Shown: positions 16,670 to 26,334, counted from the first letter of the stretch. The stretch: 35,880 nucleotides of DNA from Clostridiales bacterium DTU070 (GCA_001513105.1 LFSH01000055.1:1-35880); one strand, 5' to 3'. Program-made: numbers and translations. The notes: generated by a model not told the origin, from the letters alone.

Positions 16670-17098
16670 CTAATCGCGGGAAAACTTTTTGGTCATGGTT
16701 ATTCTTGTTCCCTTACCCTTTTCCGACTCAATAAGGAGTGTATCCATAAAACTCTCCATTACCGAAAAACCCATTCCCGATCTCTCCAGTTCGGGTTTTG
16801 TCGTATAGGCCGGGGTTTTAGCCTTCTCTATGTCTTCAATGCCTGTTCCGTGATCCTCAATAATAACCGTTATGCTGTCAGGGTAGAGTATACACTCCAT
16901 GTAAATTGTTCCTGGTTTTTGCTCGTAACCATGAATTATCGCATTTGTAACCGCTTCAGATACCGAAGTCTTCAAGTCAGCCAGGTCCTCCAGCGTAGGA
17001 TCCAGCTGTGCGGCAAAAGCAGCTACTACCACTCTTGCAAAGGCTTCATTTGTTGATTTACTGTCAAACTCAATTCTCATCCTGTTAATCGGCTGCAT
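16670..17098 (-). CDS. spoIIAB: Anti-sigma-F factor SpoIIAB (serine kinase)
   Basis: The 142-residue protein has the GHKL ATPase/kinase motifs: N-box SEAVTNAIIHGY, G1 box EDHGTGI and G2 box RSGMGFSVM, followed by TTKPELERSGMG. SpoIIAB binds SigF with ATP and phosphorylates SpoIIAA on serine, the core of the partner switch that restricts SigF to the forespore. ATG at 17098 is chosen, since GTGAGG lies nine bases upstream and the alignment with known SpoIIAB begins near there. GTG at 17113 is the other option. It lies between spoIIAA and sigF, 56 bases after the former. Confidence 0.95.
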   Translation of the reverse strand: MQPINRMRIEFDSKSTNEAFARVVVAAFAAQLDPTLEDLADLKTSVSEAVTNAIIHGYEQKPGTIYMECILYPDSITVIIEDHGTGIEDIEKAKTPAYTTKPELERSGMGFSVMESFMDTLLIESEKGKGTRITMTKKFSRD

Positions 17099-17154
17099 CT
17101 TTTCAAACCTCACAATATTTTATAATGCGGTATTCCCTTTAAACCATGTATCTG

Positions 17155-17466
17155 TCAGTTGATTTTCATCAGCTGATCCACTCCCGACATTTTCAGTATT
17201 TTTAAAAGTGTCTGGCTCGGATTTTTTAACGTCATGCTGCCTCCAATACTCTTCATGCGGTTGAACCTTCCCACGATCAATCCTATGCCCGAGCTGTCCA
17301 TGAATGTAACACCGCCCATGTCCAGAACAAGTTTTTTCACGGGTGCTTTCAGTATATTCAGGTCAATTGCATCCTTTATTTTTGTAACTGCATGGTGATC
17401 CAGTTCACCCTTCAGATAAACGGTCAGAACCTGGTTTTCCTGTTTAATTGTAATATCCAATGCCAT
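17155..17466 (-). CDS. spoIIAA: Anti-anti-sigma factor SpoIIAA
   Basis: The 103-residue STAS-domain protein contains GELDHHAV and FMDSSGIGLI. With the start at ATG 17466, S58 falls at the same position as the phosphorylated serine of B. subtilis SpoIIAA, which supports this start over the GTG one codon earlier. Unphosphorylated SpoIIAA frees SigF by binding SpoIIAB. It is the first gene of the three-gene spoIIA operon and has a sigma-H-type promoter overlapping the whiA stop. Confidence 0.95.
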   Translation of the reverse strand: MALDITIKQENQVLTVYLKGELDHHAVTKIKDAIDLNILKAPVKKLVLDMGGVTFMDSSGIGLIVGRFNRMKSIGGSMTLKNPSQTLLKILKMSGVDQLMKIN

Positions 17467-17486
17467 CACTCCATTCTTTTCCTCTT

Positions 17487-17513
17487 ATTCTTTATTTCCC
17501 GTAAAAATCCTTT
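17487..17513 (-). promoter_or_regulatory. Sigma-H-type promoter of the spoIIA operon
   Basis: On the minus strand AAAGGATTT (17505-17513) and AAAGAAT (17487-17493) are 11 bases apart and fit the sigma-H pattern RnAGGAwWW-N11/12-RnnGAAT. The -35 part begins at the last base of the whiA stop region. The leader would be only about 15 bases, carrying AGAGGAAAAG. The spoIIA operon of B. subtilis is also driven by sigma-H. Confidence 0.75.
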
Positions 17514-18462
17514 ATTTCTCTTTCTGCATTAAATCCGAAGCAATTTTTTCAAGTTTTCTCATGCGATGGTTGACACCGGACTTTCCAAGCGCAGGATTTA
17601 GCATTTTGCCAAGTTCTGAAAGGCTGGCTTCGGGATGTTCCATTCTTAAGCGTGCTACCTCCTTCAGGTTTGCAGGAAGATTTTCTATACCAACAGTATC
17701 ATCAAGGTATTTTATATATGATACCTGTTTTAATGATGCATTCACCGTTTTTTCAAGATTTGCAGTTTCGCAGTTAACCAGCCGGTTGACCTGGTTCCTC
17801 ATATCTTTCAGAACACGTATATTCTCCATTTCAAGCAAAGCATTATGAGCGTTTATCACATTCAGGAAATCCACTATGTCCTGGCCCTCTTTCATGTATA
17901 CGATATCGTAATTTTTTCGCTGAATAAGTTTGGGCTTCAGCTCGAAATACTCCATATACTTCATAAATTCAGAAGAAATTCTACTGTCTGTAAAGGCCAG
18001 CTCAACATGGTATGATTTATCCGGGTTTGTTACCGAGCCAACGGCTAAAAAACCACCTCTTAAATAGGCGCGGATGCAGCACCGTTCACTAATGTCAAAA
18101 TCACTGTATTCTATTGTTTTCTCTGGCAGGCTGATATTTATGCCAACCGAGCCCAGTAATTCATTTCCTTCCTTAAACGCTGTTATTCCGGTTAGGTTAA
18201 GCCTGTATACCACGTGTCTTTTAAACCGTGTTGTTTTTTCACCGCTGATTTCCACTCCGTCAGGTACTATTTCCTTTATCCTGCTGTATACCATCCTCGA
18301 AACCAACGCATGCTCGGTAATAAACAAAAGCAGGTTCCTGTTCCGTACTTCACGGATTATAAGGCCTGTCCGCAAAATACCCGCAAGTTCGGCAAACCTG
18401 CAGCATTGATTTTCATTCTGAAGCCTGCACAACTCATCCTTTATGTCCGACGAAAATGACAT
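17512..18462 (-). CDS. whiA: DNA-binding regulator WhiA
   Basis: The 316-residue protein starts SFSSDIKDELCRL, as WhiA does. It has an N-terminal pair of LAGLIDADG-homing-endonuclease-like halves (LRGGFLAVGSVTNPDKSYHVE, about 135-155) that have lost nuclease function, and a C-terminal helix-turn-helix (ASLSELGKMLNPALGKSGVNHRM). In actinobacteria WhiA controls sporulation. In Firmicutes it affects division and chromosome segregation. ATG at 18462 has GGAGGGGG upstream. It is 60 bases after the debranching-enzyme gene, and its stop overlaps the spoIIA promoter. Confidence 0.95.
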   Translation of the reverse strand: MSFSSDIKDELCRLQNENQCCRFAELAGILRTGLIIREVRNRNLLLFITEHALVSRMVYSRIKEIVPDGVEISGEKTTRFKRHVVYRLNLTGITAFKEGNELLGSVGINISLPEKTIEYSDFDISERCCIRAYLRGGFLAVGSVTNPDKSYHVELAFTDSRISSEFMKYMEYFELKPKLIQRKNYDIVYMKEGQDIVDFLNVINAHNALLEMENIRVLKDMRNQVNRLVNCETANLEKTVNASLKQVSYIKYLDDTVGIENLPANLKEVARLRMEHPEASLSELGKMLNPALGKSGVNHRMRKLEKIASDLMQKEK

Positions 18463-18522
18463 AATATGCCCCCTCCGGTCTGTGAAATTCTCTGTATAAA
18501 AATCCGTTTGATTTAATAAATG

Positions 18523-20493
18523 CTATTGCTCCAACAAGGGAAGATAATCCTCGGTATATGACCTGATAATTTCCGAAACACTCCACGCCTGGGCAAAACA
18601 TCCCCGTGGAATCAATGGTTCGTTCCCGTCGAAAATCTCGGATATATTTCCTATGCACGCATCTCTCAAATGATCATGAAAAGGTTCAAAAAATGACTTA
18701 ATTCTCCCGGCAAGGTTTTTATCATCACGATATACCCGGGTGTAGGCAGTTATAAAATGTCCCAGCGGCCAAACCCAGACCGTTCCCTGGTGATACGCAC
18801 CGTCCCTGTGGTATTGGTCCCCTGCATATATTCCCCTGTAGCCAGGATCCTTGTTATATAAAGTTCTGAGACCAAGGGCAGTGTATAACTTTTTATAAAC
18901 AGTGTCAACAACCGCTTTTGCGTACTTGCCTTCAAGAACAGGAAAGGAAAGACTTACGGCCAGTACCTGGTTCGGCCGGATTCTTCCGTCCCTTCCATTC
19001 TCATTTACAACGTCATACAGGCAGTTTTCATCCTCATTCCAGAAAACATTAATAAAGTTTTTCCTTATTCTTTCACCCAGTTCAATATATTCAGTGTTGT
19101 CTTCACCTGTTTTTTCAAGAATATGGGACATAACCATTACGGCATTATACCACAGGGCGTTTATCTCCACGGCCTTGCCATGGCGCGGCGTTACAACCCA
19201 GTCCCCTACCTTTGCATCCATCCAGGTAAGCTGTGTGTTTTCGTTTCCGGCCGATATAAGAGAATCATCATCCATTTTTATGCCAAAAAGGGTGCCGTAT
19301 TTGTAAGAATCAATTATATTGCTCATTACCGTCAGCAGTTCTTTTTTTACAAAATCAATATCACCGGTATACTGAACATACTTGTAAACAGCCTGGAAAA
19401 ACCATAATGCCGCATCAACGGTATTGTATGCAGGCTCATCTCCCCTGTCGGGGAACAGGTTAGGTATAAGCCCGTCTTTTTCGTATTTTGAAAATGTATA
19501 CAGGATATCACGGGCATCCCTGAATCTTCCGGTTGACAGGGTAAGCCCGGGAAGCGCAATCATCGTGTCCCGGCCCCAGTCTGTAAACCATGGGTACCCG
19601 GCAATGATGGTTTTTGAATTCGTGGAGTTCCTGCGAACTATGAAATTATCAGCCGCGAGAATCTGCTGTCTTAGGAACGGGTCATCACTGATTCCACATA
19701 CTTCAATTAGAGTCTTCTGTCTTTTAACCTCTTCCTCTACAATTGCTTCTCCGTCCAGTGTATCCAAGGGTTCGTCAATACTGCAGATTATAGTAATTGT
19801 TTTGTCTTCGCCCTCATTTATTTCGGTTTCAAAAAAACCCGGGATATAATGGTCCTCGGTTCCGTTCAAACCCCGTTCATGTTCATAGGCATAATCCATG
19901 TTATAAAAGAAACAATGTTTCTTTACCGGTTTCCCGTCGGAGCATGCGACAATGATTTTCCTGTCCGTGTCAAGCGGGGTGAGATACATTGCTTTGTCGG
20001 TTATTTCAGTTGCGAAATTCATGAACCTGCTTTGAGAAAGATAATGATAATTTCTGAAATTAACCAGGGGAGTAAACTGTATTTTGCATCTTACAGGATC
20101 CTTTACCCGGTATACAACTGCTACCTGGTTTTTTCCATACCTGAGGCATATTTTCTTTTCTATTCTCATCGAACCTATGCGGTAGCTGAATTCGGGCAGC
20201 CCGTTAAAGCAGAAAGTCTCAAGACTGTATTCACCATGCGCGGTAAAGTTCGGAGTCATGAATGTATGCAGGTGAAACTCTTCGTTATCCATAAGGAAAG
20301 TCTCGTTTATCGAGGACAGTATAAGATGCCGTTCCACAGGCGGGTTAAGTGAGGCAATCAACAGGCCATGATAGCGCCTTGAATTCATTCCGATAATTGT
20401 ACCACAGGAATAACTGCCCATTCCGTTTGTTAACAGCCATTCTCTTCTGATACCCTGTTCAGGTGTTGTCCAGTATGATTTTCCAAACAGCAT
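18523..20493 (-). CDS. Glycogen-debranching-type amylo-alpha-1,6-glucosidase
   Basis: The 656-residue protein has an N-terminal beta-sandwich domain (GDE_N type, with GMGSYSCGTIIGMNSRRYHGLL about 24-45) and a C-terminal alpha/alpha-barrel with GYPWFTDWGRDTMIALPGL (about 299-317), typical of GH133-like debranching domains. It lacks a signal peptide, so it should act on intracellular alpha-glucan such as glycogen by hydrolysing alpha-1,6 branches. D305 and D309 are candidate active-site acids. ATG at 20493 directly follows the yvcK stop (TGAATG), so translation is coupled. The setting inside the yvcK-whiA block is odd for a carbohydrate enzyme but fits the role of YvcK in carbon metabolism. Confidence 0.88.
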   Translation of the reverse strand: MLFGKSYWTTPEQGIRREWLLTNGMGSYSCGTIIGMNSRRYHGLLIASLNPPVERHLILSSINETFLMDNEEFHLHTFMTPNFTAHGEYSLETFCFNGLPEFSYRIGSMRIEKKICLRYGKNQVAVVYRVKDPVRCKIQFTPLVNFRNYHYLSQSRFMNFATEITDKAMYLTPLDTDRKIIVACSDGKPVKKHCFFYNMDYAYEHERGLNGTEDHYIPGFFETEINEGEDKTITIICSIDEPLDTLDGEAIVEEEVKRQKTLIEVCGISDDPFLRQQILAADNFIVRRNSTNSKTIIAGYPWFTDWGRDTMIALPGLTLSTGRFRDARDILYTFSKYEKDGLIPNLFPDRGDEPAYNTVDAALWFFQAVYKYVQYTGDIDFVKKELLTVMSNIIDSYKYGTLFGIKMDDDSLISAGNENTQLTWMDAKVGDWVVTPRHGKAVEINALWYNAVMVMSHILEKTGEDNTEYIELGERIRKNFINVFWNEDENCLYDVVNENGRDGRIRPNQVLAVSLSFPVLEGKYAKAVVDTVYKKLYTALGLRTLYNKDPGYRGIYAGDQYHRDGAYHQGTVWVWPLGHFITAYTRVYRDDKNLAGRIKSFFEPFHDHLRDACIGNISEIFDGNEPLIPRGCFAQAWSVSEIIRSYTEDYLPLLEQ

Positions 20494-21765
20494 TCAAAGT
20501 TTCCCTGCCTTATAACCTCCGATTTCAAGGACAGCTTTCGCAAGTTTTACGGGGTCATGCCGTACATAACCTTTATCTATCTGCAGCAAATCACGTTCCA
20601 GGATTTTGATCCCAAGTTTCTTAACCCTGTTGGCATCGAGCCTGACCATTGAAGCACCGTCGTCCAGGTATCGCCTGTATATTTCGTCGGGTACCCTGCC
20701 CGTATTTACAATGCAGTAATCGATAAAGCCGTCACAGCCTGCATGCCGGTATAACGCATTTATATGGTCATAAACCGTGTAGCCTTCCGTTTCGCCGGGC
20801 TGTGTCATTATATTTGCAACATAGATTTTTATTGCACCTGACCTTGCAATTCTTTCAGCAACATCGTCCACGAGCAGGTTCGGAATTATGCTTGTATAAA
20901 GGCTTCCGGGTCCAAGAACTATTACCGATGCTTCATCTATCGCGTCAAGTGCACTTTTAAGCGGCTTTACATTATTCTTATCCAGATATACCCTTTTTAT
21001 TCGTCCCGGATGAAATTTATTATGCTCACCTATTTTTGATTCGCCTTTGATTATCAATCCGTCCTCAAGCTCGGCTACCAGGTTGATATTCTCCGACGTA
21101 ACCGGAAGTACCCTGCCGGTAACGGCAAGAACTTCGCTCATGTTTCGTACTCCTGCTTCAAAACTCTCGCTGATCCCGGTCATCGCTGCCAGAAAAAGAT
21201 TCCCGAAAGACTGGCCTTTTAAGTCTCCTTCCTGGAAGCGGTATTGCAGAAGTTTCTCCATCTGGGGTTCGGTATCGGCCAGTGCAAGGATACAGTTCCG
21301 TATATCCCCGGGCGGCAGCATGCCCAAATCTCTTCTGAGCATACCCGAACCTCCGCCGTCGTCGGCCACGGTTATTATTGCAGATATATTTGAAGTAAAC
21401 TGTTTTAATCCTCTAAGTAATGTGGAAATCCCCGTTCCACCGCCAATAACGGCAATATTCGGCCCTTCCCTGAGCTGCGAACGGTGGTAGATCTTTTTGC
21501 CTATGTCCAGCATTGTTGTCGGAACCTGTGTGAGGCCATTGCTGTTAATCTGCAACAGTGCCAGCAGAATCTTTTTAAAGCAGAAAAAGCAAAGCACTAT
21601 TCCGATCCCGCACAGCAAAAGCGCCAGGATCAACTGGACCGTATGTATATTTGCCCGGTAAACCAGTACGATGATTCCGGCAATTATGAACAGCAGACCG
21701 GCAATTCCTTTTGACAGCCATTTCCTGTACTTATATGTAGCACAAATAAACTTAATAGGATTCAT
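20494..21765 (-). CDS. yvcK: YvcK/CofD-like gluconeogenesis factor with N-terminal membrane anchor
   Basis: The 423-residue protein has a YvcK/CofD-like domain from about residue 100, with VIGGGTGIS (106-114), VADDGGGSG and PPGDIRNC. The domain binds UDP-sugars and is needed for growth on gluconeogenic carbon and for normal cell-wall synthesis in B. subtilis. Unlike the B. subtilis protein, this one begins with about 100 extra residues holding two predicted transmembrane helices (about 19-36 and 43-65). It is therefore probably membrane-bound with the domain in the cytoplasm. ATG at 21765 has AGGAG eight bases upstream and overlaps the end of rapZ by 14 bases, which couples translation. The next gene begins directly after its stop. 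Confidence 0.92.
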   Translation of the reverse strand: MNPIKFICATYKYRKWLSKGIAGLLFIIAGIIVLVYRANIHTVQLILALLLCGIGIVLCFFCFKKILLALLQINSNGLTQVPTTMLDIGKKIYHRSQLREGPNIAVIGGGTGISTLLRGLKQFTSNISAIITVADDGGGSGMLRRDLGMLPPGDIRNCILALADTEPQMEKLLQYRFQEGDLKGQSFGNLFLAAMTGISESFEAGVRNMSEVLAVTGRVLPVTSENINLVAELEDGLIIKGESKIGEHNKFHPGRIKRVYLDKNNVKPLKSALDAIDEASVIVLGPGSLYTSIIPNLLVDDVAERIARSGAIKIYVANIMTQPGETEGYTVYDHINALYRHAGCDGFIDYCIVNTGRVPDEIYRRYLDDGASMVRLDANRVKKLGIKILERDLLQIDKGYVRHDPVKLAKAVLEIGGYKAGKL

Positions 21766-22636
21766 TCTTCATTCTCCTGTTATCTTTGTCTATATCCCTG
21801 TGCTCCAGAACAATACTGCTGTTTTTGGTCCTTAATATGTCATACAGCCGGTTTGCAATTGTAACTGAGCGGTGTTTCCCTCCTGTACAGCCTATACCTA
21901 TCACCAGCTGATTTTTCCCTTCCTTTACATAATTAGGAATAAGAAAATCAAGCATATCAACAAGTTTTGACAAAAAAACCGTACTCTCGTGAAAACTCAT
22001 GACATAATCGCTTACTTTCTCATCATTTCCTGTCAGATCCCTCAAAGTATCAATGTAATAAGGGTTTGGGATAAACCGGACATCAAACACGAGGTCACAG
22101 TCTATCGGAACTCCGTACTTGAAACCAAAGGAAATTACATTTATGATAAGTCCCGAAAAAGGCTTTCCTTCAACAAAAAGGTTCAGTATCTCCTGTTTAA
22201 GCTGCCTTGGAGTGAGGTTTGACGTATCTATAATATAATGCGCCTTTTCCTTTACTGCCTGGAGAATACGCCGTTCTTCCTTAATCCCGTCCAGAATGCG
22301 CCCCTCTGGTGACAGGGGATGCATCCTCCTGGTTTCCTTGAACCTTTTTACCAGAACATTGTCACTTGCTTCCAGGAACAGGATTTTATATGATATGCCA
22401 TAAGAAGCCAGTGATTCAAGGGCGGGAAACAGCTCTAAGAACAGCGTTCCGCCCCGTATATCCATGATCAGGGCTATCTTGTCCATTTTATTCTGCCCCT
22501 GCAGGCAAATCTCTGCAAATTTCGGAATAAGTGATGGCGGAAGGTTGTCCACACAAAAATAGCCAATATCTTCGAAGTATTTTACGCAAAGACTTTTGCC
22601 TGCGCCCGACATACCGGTAATAATCAGAAATTCCAC
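21752..22636 (-). CDS. rapZ: RNase adapter/nucleotide-binding protein RapZ
   Basis: The 294-residue protein has a Walker A motif GMSGAGKS (8-15) and the RapZ C-terminal region with [18 protein letters not shown]. In E. coli RapZ delivers a small RNA to RNase E for control of glucosamine-6-phosphate synthase. In Firmicutes the YvcJ form is a nucleotide-binding protein of less clear role. GTG at 22636 is seven bases after GGAGG, and the murB stop lies inside that ribosome site, so murB and rapZ are coupled. yvcK starts inside its 3' end. Confidence 0.93.
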   Translation of the reverse strand: MEFLIITGMSGAGKSLCVKYFEDIGYFCVDNLPPSLIPKFAEICLQGQNKMDKIALIMDIRGGTLFLELFPALESLASYGISYKILFLEASDNVLVKRFKETRRMHPLSPEGRILDGIKEERRILQAVKEKAHYIIDTSNLTPRQLKQEILNLFVEGKPFSGLIINVISFGFKYGVPIDCDLVFDVRFIPNPYYIDTLRDLTGNDEKVSDYVMSFHESTVFLSKLVDMLDFLIPNYVKEGKNQLVIGIGCTGGKHRSVTIANRLYDILRTKNSSIVLEHRDIDKDNRRMKNESY

Positions 22637-22639
22637 CGT

Positions 22640-23560
22640 TTATCCTCCCAGTATTTTAACCTCCTGCTGCAATATTACGCCGGAAGTTTCAAAAACTCTT
22701 CTCTTAACCAGTTCAATCAGTTCGATTACGTCCGAAGCCGTTGCAGTCCCCGTATTGATAATAAAACCGCAGTGCTTGTCGGATACCTGGGCACCTCCGA
22801 TTCTGTATCCTTTCAGCCCTGCATCCTCAATCAGTTTCCCTGCGTAGTGCCCGGCAGGCCTTTTAAAAATACTGCCTGAACTGGGGTAATTCAATGGTTG
22901 CTTTTCCCTTCTGCGTCTGTTCAGTTCCTTCATTTTGCTCCTGATTTCGTCCTTGTTTCCTTCCCTGAGTCTCATTTTCACTTCCAGTACTATAAGGTTC
23001 TCCTTCTGCATCCGGCTTGTTCTGTACCCGAACTGCATATCCTCGCAGCCCAGGCGGACAATTCCAGCAGCATTGTCAATACATGTGGTTTCAAAAACCA
23101 CATCCTTCATTTCCCCGTCATAGGCTCCTGCATTCATTACAACTGCCCCGCCTACCGTTCCAGGAATACCTGCCGCAAACTCAAGACCCGACAATGAATT
23201 CTCACAGGCCAGGTTTGAAACAGAGACTATGGATGCTCCGGATCTTGACGTTATTACATTTCCATCAACCGTCATTGATGAGAAATTGTCTGAAAGTTTT
23301 ATTATTACGCCGTTATAGCCGTAATCACTGAAGATCAGGTTCGTACCGTTTCCAATGACATAGTATGGAATAATGTAATTATTCAGGAGCTTGATTATTT
23401 CTGCTATCTCGCTGACAGTTGAAGGAAGTACAAGGACTTTTGCATTTCCGCCCACACGCATTGACGTATAGTCCTTCATCGGGACATCCAGCAGTATCTG
23501 ATCGTCCGCGATAATCCTGTTCAGCTCCTTCACAACATCCATTACCATGTCGGAATCCAT
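22640..23560 (-). CDS. murB: UDP-N-acetylenolpyruvoylglucosamine reductase MurB
   Basis: The protein of about 306 residues is a type II MurB. It has the FAD-binding PYYVIGNGTNLIFSD, GIPGTVGGAVVMNAGAY, GYRTSRMQ and the catalytic-serine motif SSGSIFKRP (S230). It reduces the enolpyruvyl group with NADPH to form UDP-MurNAc in peptidoglycan synthesis. I choose ATG at 23560, because AGAGGG is seven bases upstream and homologues start near MDSDMVMDVVKEL. A GTG at 23605 would add 15 residues and overlap the hprK stop. It sits between hprK and rapZ in a tightly packed block. Confidence 0.93.
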   Translation of the reverse strand: MDSDMVMDVVKELNRIIADDQILLDVPMKDYTSMRVGGNAKVLVLPSTVSEIAEIIKLLNNYIIPYYVIGNGTNLIFSDYGYNGVIIKLSDNFSSMTVDGNVITSRSGASIVSVSNLACENSLSGLEFAAGIPGTVGGAVVMNAGAYDGEMKDVVFETTCIDNAAGIVRLGCEDMQFGYRTSRMQKENLIVLEVKMRLREGNKDEIRSKMKELNRRRREKQPLNYPSSGSIFKRPAGHYAGKLIEDAGLKGYRIGGAQVSDKHCGFIINTGTATASDVIELIELVKRRVFETSGVILQQEVKILGG

Positions 23561-23594
23561 ATCCAAACCCTCTGTTATATCCAGGTTACCCACT

Positions 23595-24557
23595 TTATTG
23601 ATCACCGTTTATGTTCCTCATAGAATTTCGCTCGATTTCCCGCATAACTCTTTCGTTCAGTACCTTTGCTGCATTGTACCCCATTTTTTTCTGCCTGTGG
23701 TTCATCGCAGCAACTTCAATGATAATTGCAAGGTTTCTGCCCGGCCTTACCGGGACCGTAACTGAAGGAATTTTCAAACCGAGGATTTCGGTATACTCAT
23801 CAGTTATTCCAAGCCTGTCATACTGCTTGTTTGTATCCCATGATTCCATGTTTACAACCAGGTTAATGTTTTCGGTCGTCTTTACCGCACCGACACCGTA
23901 CAGGTTCTTTACATCAATTATACCCACTCCGCGGATTTCTATAAAATGCCTTATGATTTCAGGTGAGCTGCCCACAAGCGTCCTGTTTGAAACTTTCCGG
24001 ATCTCTACAACATCATCGGCCACAAGGCGGTGTCCGCGTTTCACCAGTTCAAGCGCTGTTTCGCTTTTTCCCACTCCGCTTTCACCCAGCATTAAAACCC
24101 CTTCGCCATATACCTCAACCAGAACCCCGTGCTTTGTTATACGGGGTGCCAGTTCAACATTCAAATACAGTATCAGGTAGCTTGCAAACCTTGATGTCTC
24201 TTCTTCGGTCCGTAACAGCGGTATACCGTATTCTGTTGCCAGCTCCACCATTTCGGGAAATGGTTCCTTTTTCCTTGCAATAATCACGCACGGAAAACCA
24301 TGGCTGAAAAAAGCCTTAAGGCTTGCGTACCTGTCCTCATAAGACAGTGAAGACAGGTAAGCCATCTCAACCGTTCCGATAAGCTGGATCCTGTCCGATC
24401 CGAAATGCTCGTAGAAACCTGCAAGCTGCAGCCCCGGACGGTTAATATCAGCCGTTTTAATTAAAACATCATAGGAACCGGGTACATAGTTCAGCTCTTC
24501 CAGCTTGAACTCACTAATTATTCTTCCTAATGTAACATTATATGATGAATCCGACAT
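23595..24557 (-). CDS. hprK: HPr kinase/phosphorylase
   Basis: The 320-residue protein has a Walker A loop GESGVGKS (158-165) and the HprK signature [19 protein letters not shown] (about 207-225). It phosphorylates and dephosphorylates HPr at the regulatory serine to control carbon catabolite repression in Firmicutes. ATG at 24557 is preferred, with GGGTG about six bases upstream. An in-frame GTG at 24566 is weaker. No HPr gene is nearby. It begins 59 bases after thrC and leads the block murB-rapZ-yvcK-whiA. Confidence 0.95.
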   Translation of the reverse strand: MSDSSYNVTLGRIISEFKLEELNYVPGSYDVLIKTADINRPGLQLAGFYEHFGSDRIQLIGTVEMAYLSSLSYEDRYASLKAFFSHGFPCVIIARKKEPFPEMVELATEYGIPLLRTEEETSRFASYLILYLNVELAPRITKHGVLVEVYGEGVLMLGESGVGKSETALELVKRGHRLVADDVVEIRKVSNRTLVGSSPEIIRHFIEIRGVGIIDVKNLYGVGAVKTTENINLVVNMESWDTNKQYDRLGITDEYTEILGLKIPSVTVPVRPGRNLAIIIEVAAMNHRQKKMGYNAAKVLNERVMREIERNSMRNINGDQ

Positions 24558-24616
24558 AATAATCACCCGCCGTTCTGATTTTACCCTTATTCCCGCCGGT
24601 TAATCCCAGAATGGTA

Positions 24617-26110
24617 TTACACATTAAGAAAGTGCATTACAATATCGCCCATTTTATCCTTATCGCAAACCGTCTTATGGATTATCTCCCTTTTATCGAG
24701 GTCTTTCAGTCCCACTGGTATCTCCCAGCCGGTTTTTTCAGACAGAAGTTTTAAAAGTTCAAATTCATCAAGGCCTTCCGCTTCATCTTCAAAAAGTGCT
24801 TTTGCCACGCTCTGGTTAAACTTGAACGGGCTTGCAGTGGAAACAATTACCGTCGGGGTAAGATCCCCGGTATAAATAACATACTTGTCATAAACGTCCA
24901 TGGCTACCGCCGTATGGGTATCCAGAACATAACCGTAATCCTGGTAAACGCTCCTGATGCACTCAATAGTCTCTCTGTCGCTGGAAAACCCTGCCCAGAA
25001 TTTACTTTGGATCTGTTCCCTGATTGAGTCATTTACCGTGTAAAAACCTTTTTCAATAAGATCATTCATGTATCCGCGAATCAGGCCGGAATCCTTTCCA
25101 CTGAGCTCATACAGAAGCCTTTCAAGGTTGCTTGAAATAAGAATATCCATTGAAGGAGAAAGGGTTTTATGGAATTCCCTCCTCCTGTCGTATGTGCCGC
25201 TGATTATGAAATCAGTAAGAACATTATTCTCATTGGAGGCACATATCAGCCGGTTCACAGGAAGCCCCATGCTCATTGCATACCAGGCGGCAAGAATGTT
25301 ACCGAAGTTCCCTGTCGGAACCACGAAGTTTATTTTATCCCCTGACCTGATACTTTTATTTTTCAGCAACTCGGCATAGGCGGAAAAGTAATAAACAATC
25401 TGGGGTACCAGCCTTCCCCAGTTGATGGAATTTGCCGAGGAAAACCGGTAGCCTTTTTCCTCAATTGCTTTACAGATTCCTTCGTCATTGAAAATCCGCT
25501 TTACGCCTGTCTGGGTATCGTCAAAATTCCCGTTCACGGCCACGGCATTTGTGTTTCGGCCTGTTTGCGTAACCATTTGAAGCCGTTGAACTTCACTTAC
25601 CCCTCCATTCGGGTAAAAGACAATAATATGTGTTCCATCCACATCTGCAAAACCTTCAAGGGCTGCTTTACCCGTATCTCCTGATGTTGCTACAAGTATA
25701 ACTATATCCGCCTTTTCTCCGGTTTTTTCAATGGCCTTCACCATAAAATGCGGTAGTATCTGAAGTGCCATATCCTTAAATGCGCATGTGGGTCCATGCC
25801 ACAGTTCAAGCATGTGAAGATGCTCATGAAGCCGGACAAGCGGTACAACATCCGGTGACGAGAAATTATCCCCATAAGCCTTTGTTACACATTCACGAAG
25901 CTCTTCCCTTTCAAAATCCGTCAGAAAAAAAGACAGTATTTTTTCTGCCCTTTCCCGGTAATTGTCATTAACCAGGCCGTCGATAAATACTTTATCAATG
26001 CTTACTTTTTCACCCGGAACAAACAATCCGCCGTCAGGGGCAATACCCATTTTTATTGCCTCAGCCGAGGCAATATCAAACAGCCCTCCGCGTGTGCTTT
26101 TATATCTCAT
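24617..26110 (-). CDS. thrC: Threonine synthase
   Basis: The 497-residue protein is a PLP enzyme with the lysine motif CAFKD (K112) and an N-terminal MRYKSTRGG segment. It belongs to the longer, E. coli/fungal-type threonine synthase group (long C-terminus, HGPTCAFKDMALQ). It converts O-phosphohomoserine to threonine. I choose ATG at 26110 over a longer frame, since AAAGGA lies five to six bases upstream. The extended frame to 26209 would include hydrophobic leader-like residues over the promoter. It has its own promoter and no T-box or threonine-rich leader peptide was found. Confidence 0.93.
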   Translation of the reverse strand: MRYKSTRGGLFDIASAEAIKMGIAPDGGLFVPGEKVSIDKVFIDGLVNDNYRERAEKILSFFLTDFEREELRECVTKAYGDNFSSPDVVPLVRLHEHLHMLELWHGPTCAFKDMALQILPHFMVKAIEKTGEKADIVILVATSGDTGKAALEGFADVDGTHIIVFYPNGGVSEVQRLQMVTQTGRNTNAVAVNGNFDDTQTGVKRIFNDEGICKAIEEKGYRFSSANSINWGRLVPQIVYYFSAYAELLKNKSIRSGDKINFVVPTGNFGNILAAWYAMSMGLPVNRLICASNENNVLTDFIISGTYDRRREFHKTLSPSMDILISSNLERLLYELSGKDSGLIRGYMNDLIEKGFYTVNDSIREQIQSKFWAGFSSDRETIECIRSVYQDYGYVLDTHTAVAMDVYDKYVIYTGDLTPTVIVSTASPFKFNQSVAKALFEDEAEGLDEFELLKLLSEKTGWEIPVGLKDLDKREIIHKTVCDKDKMGDIVMHFLNV

Positions 26111-26158
26111 ATGTATCCTTCTTTCAACTATACTAATCTTTCTGATAAAGCTAATGAT

Positions 26159-26187
26159 AATATAATATAAAACATGCAAAAAATCAA
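26159..26187 (-). promoter_or_regulatory. Sigma-A promoter of thrC
   Basis: On the minus strand TTGATT (26182-26187) and TATATT (26159-26164) are separated by 17 bases, about 49 bases before the ATG. The AT-rich surroundings make this less certain than the promoters at rpsU and tRNA-Tyr. Confidence 0.55.
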
Positions 26188-26210
26188 AAAATTTTTGAGT
26201 ACCGGACAAT

Positions 26211-26230
26211 CTGCACAGTTTTCTGCACAG
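26211..26230. repeat. Tandem CTGCACAG pair upstream of thrC
   Basis: CTGCACAG occurs at 26211-26218 and 26223-26230, separated by TTTT. It lies 24 bases upstream of the thrC -35 element, where an operator could sit. Confidence 0.55.
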
Positions 26231-26246
26231 ATTAAAATGAAAGATA

Positions 26247-26267
26247 AATTGTTCACGAATTGTTCAC
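26247..26267. repeat. Tandem AATTGTTCAC pair upstream of thrC
   Basis: AATTGTTCAC occurs at 26247-26256 and 26258-26267, one base apart, giving a helical-turn spacing of 11. This is consistent with two protein-binding half-sites, but the protein is unknown. Confidence 0.55.
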
Positions 26268-26334
26268 AACTTTAATCTACTCTTAATGGAAATTTTATCA
26301 TAATTGTGTTATACTACAAACATGACAACATTCA

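Noticed and set aside
26111..26209. N-terminal extension of thrC with hydrophobic residues
   Set aside because: It overlaps the predicted promoter and lacks a ribosome site, and threonine synthase homologues begin at the MRYKSTRGG segment.
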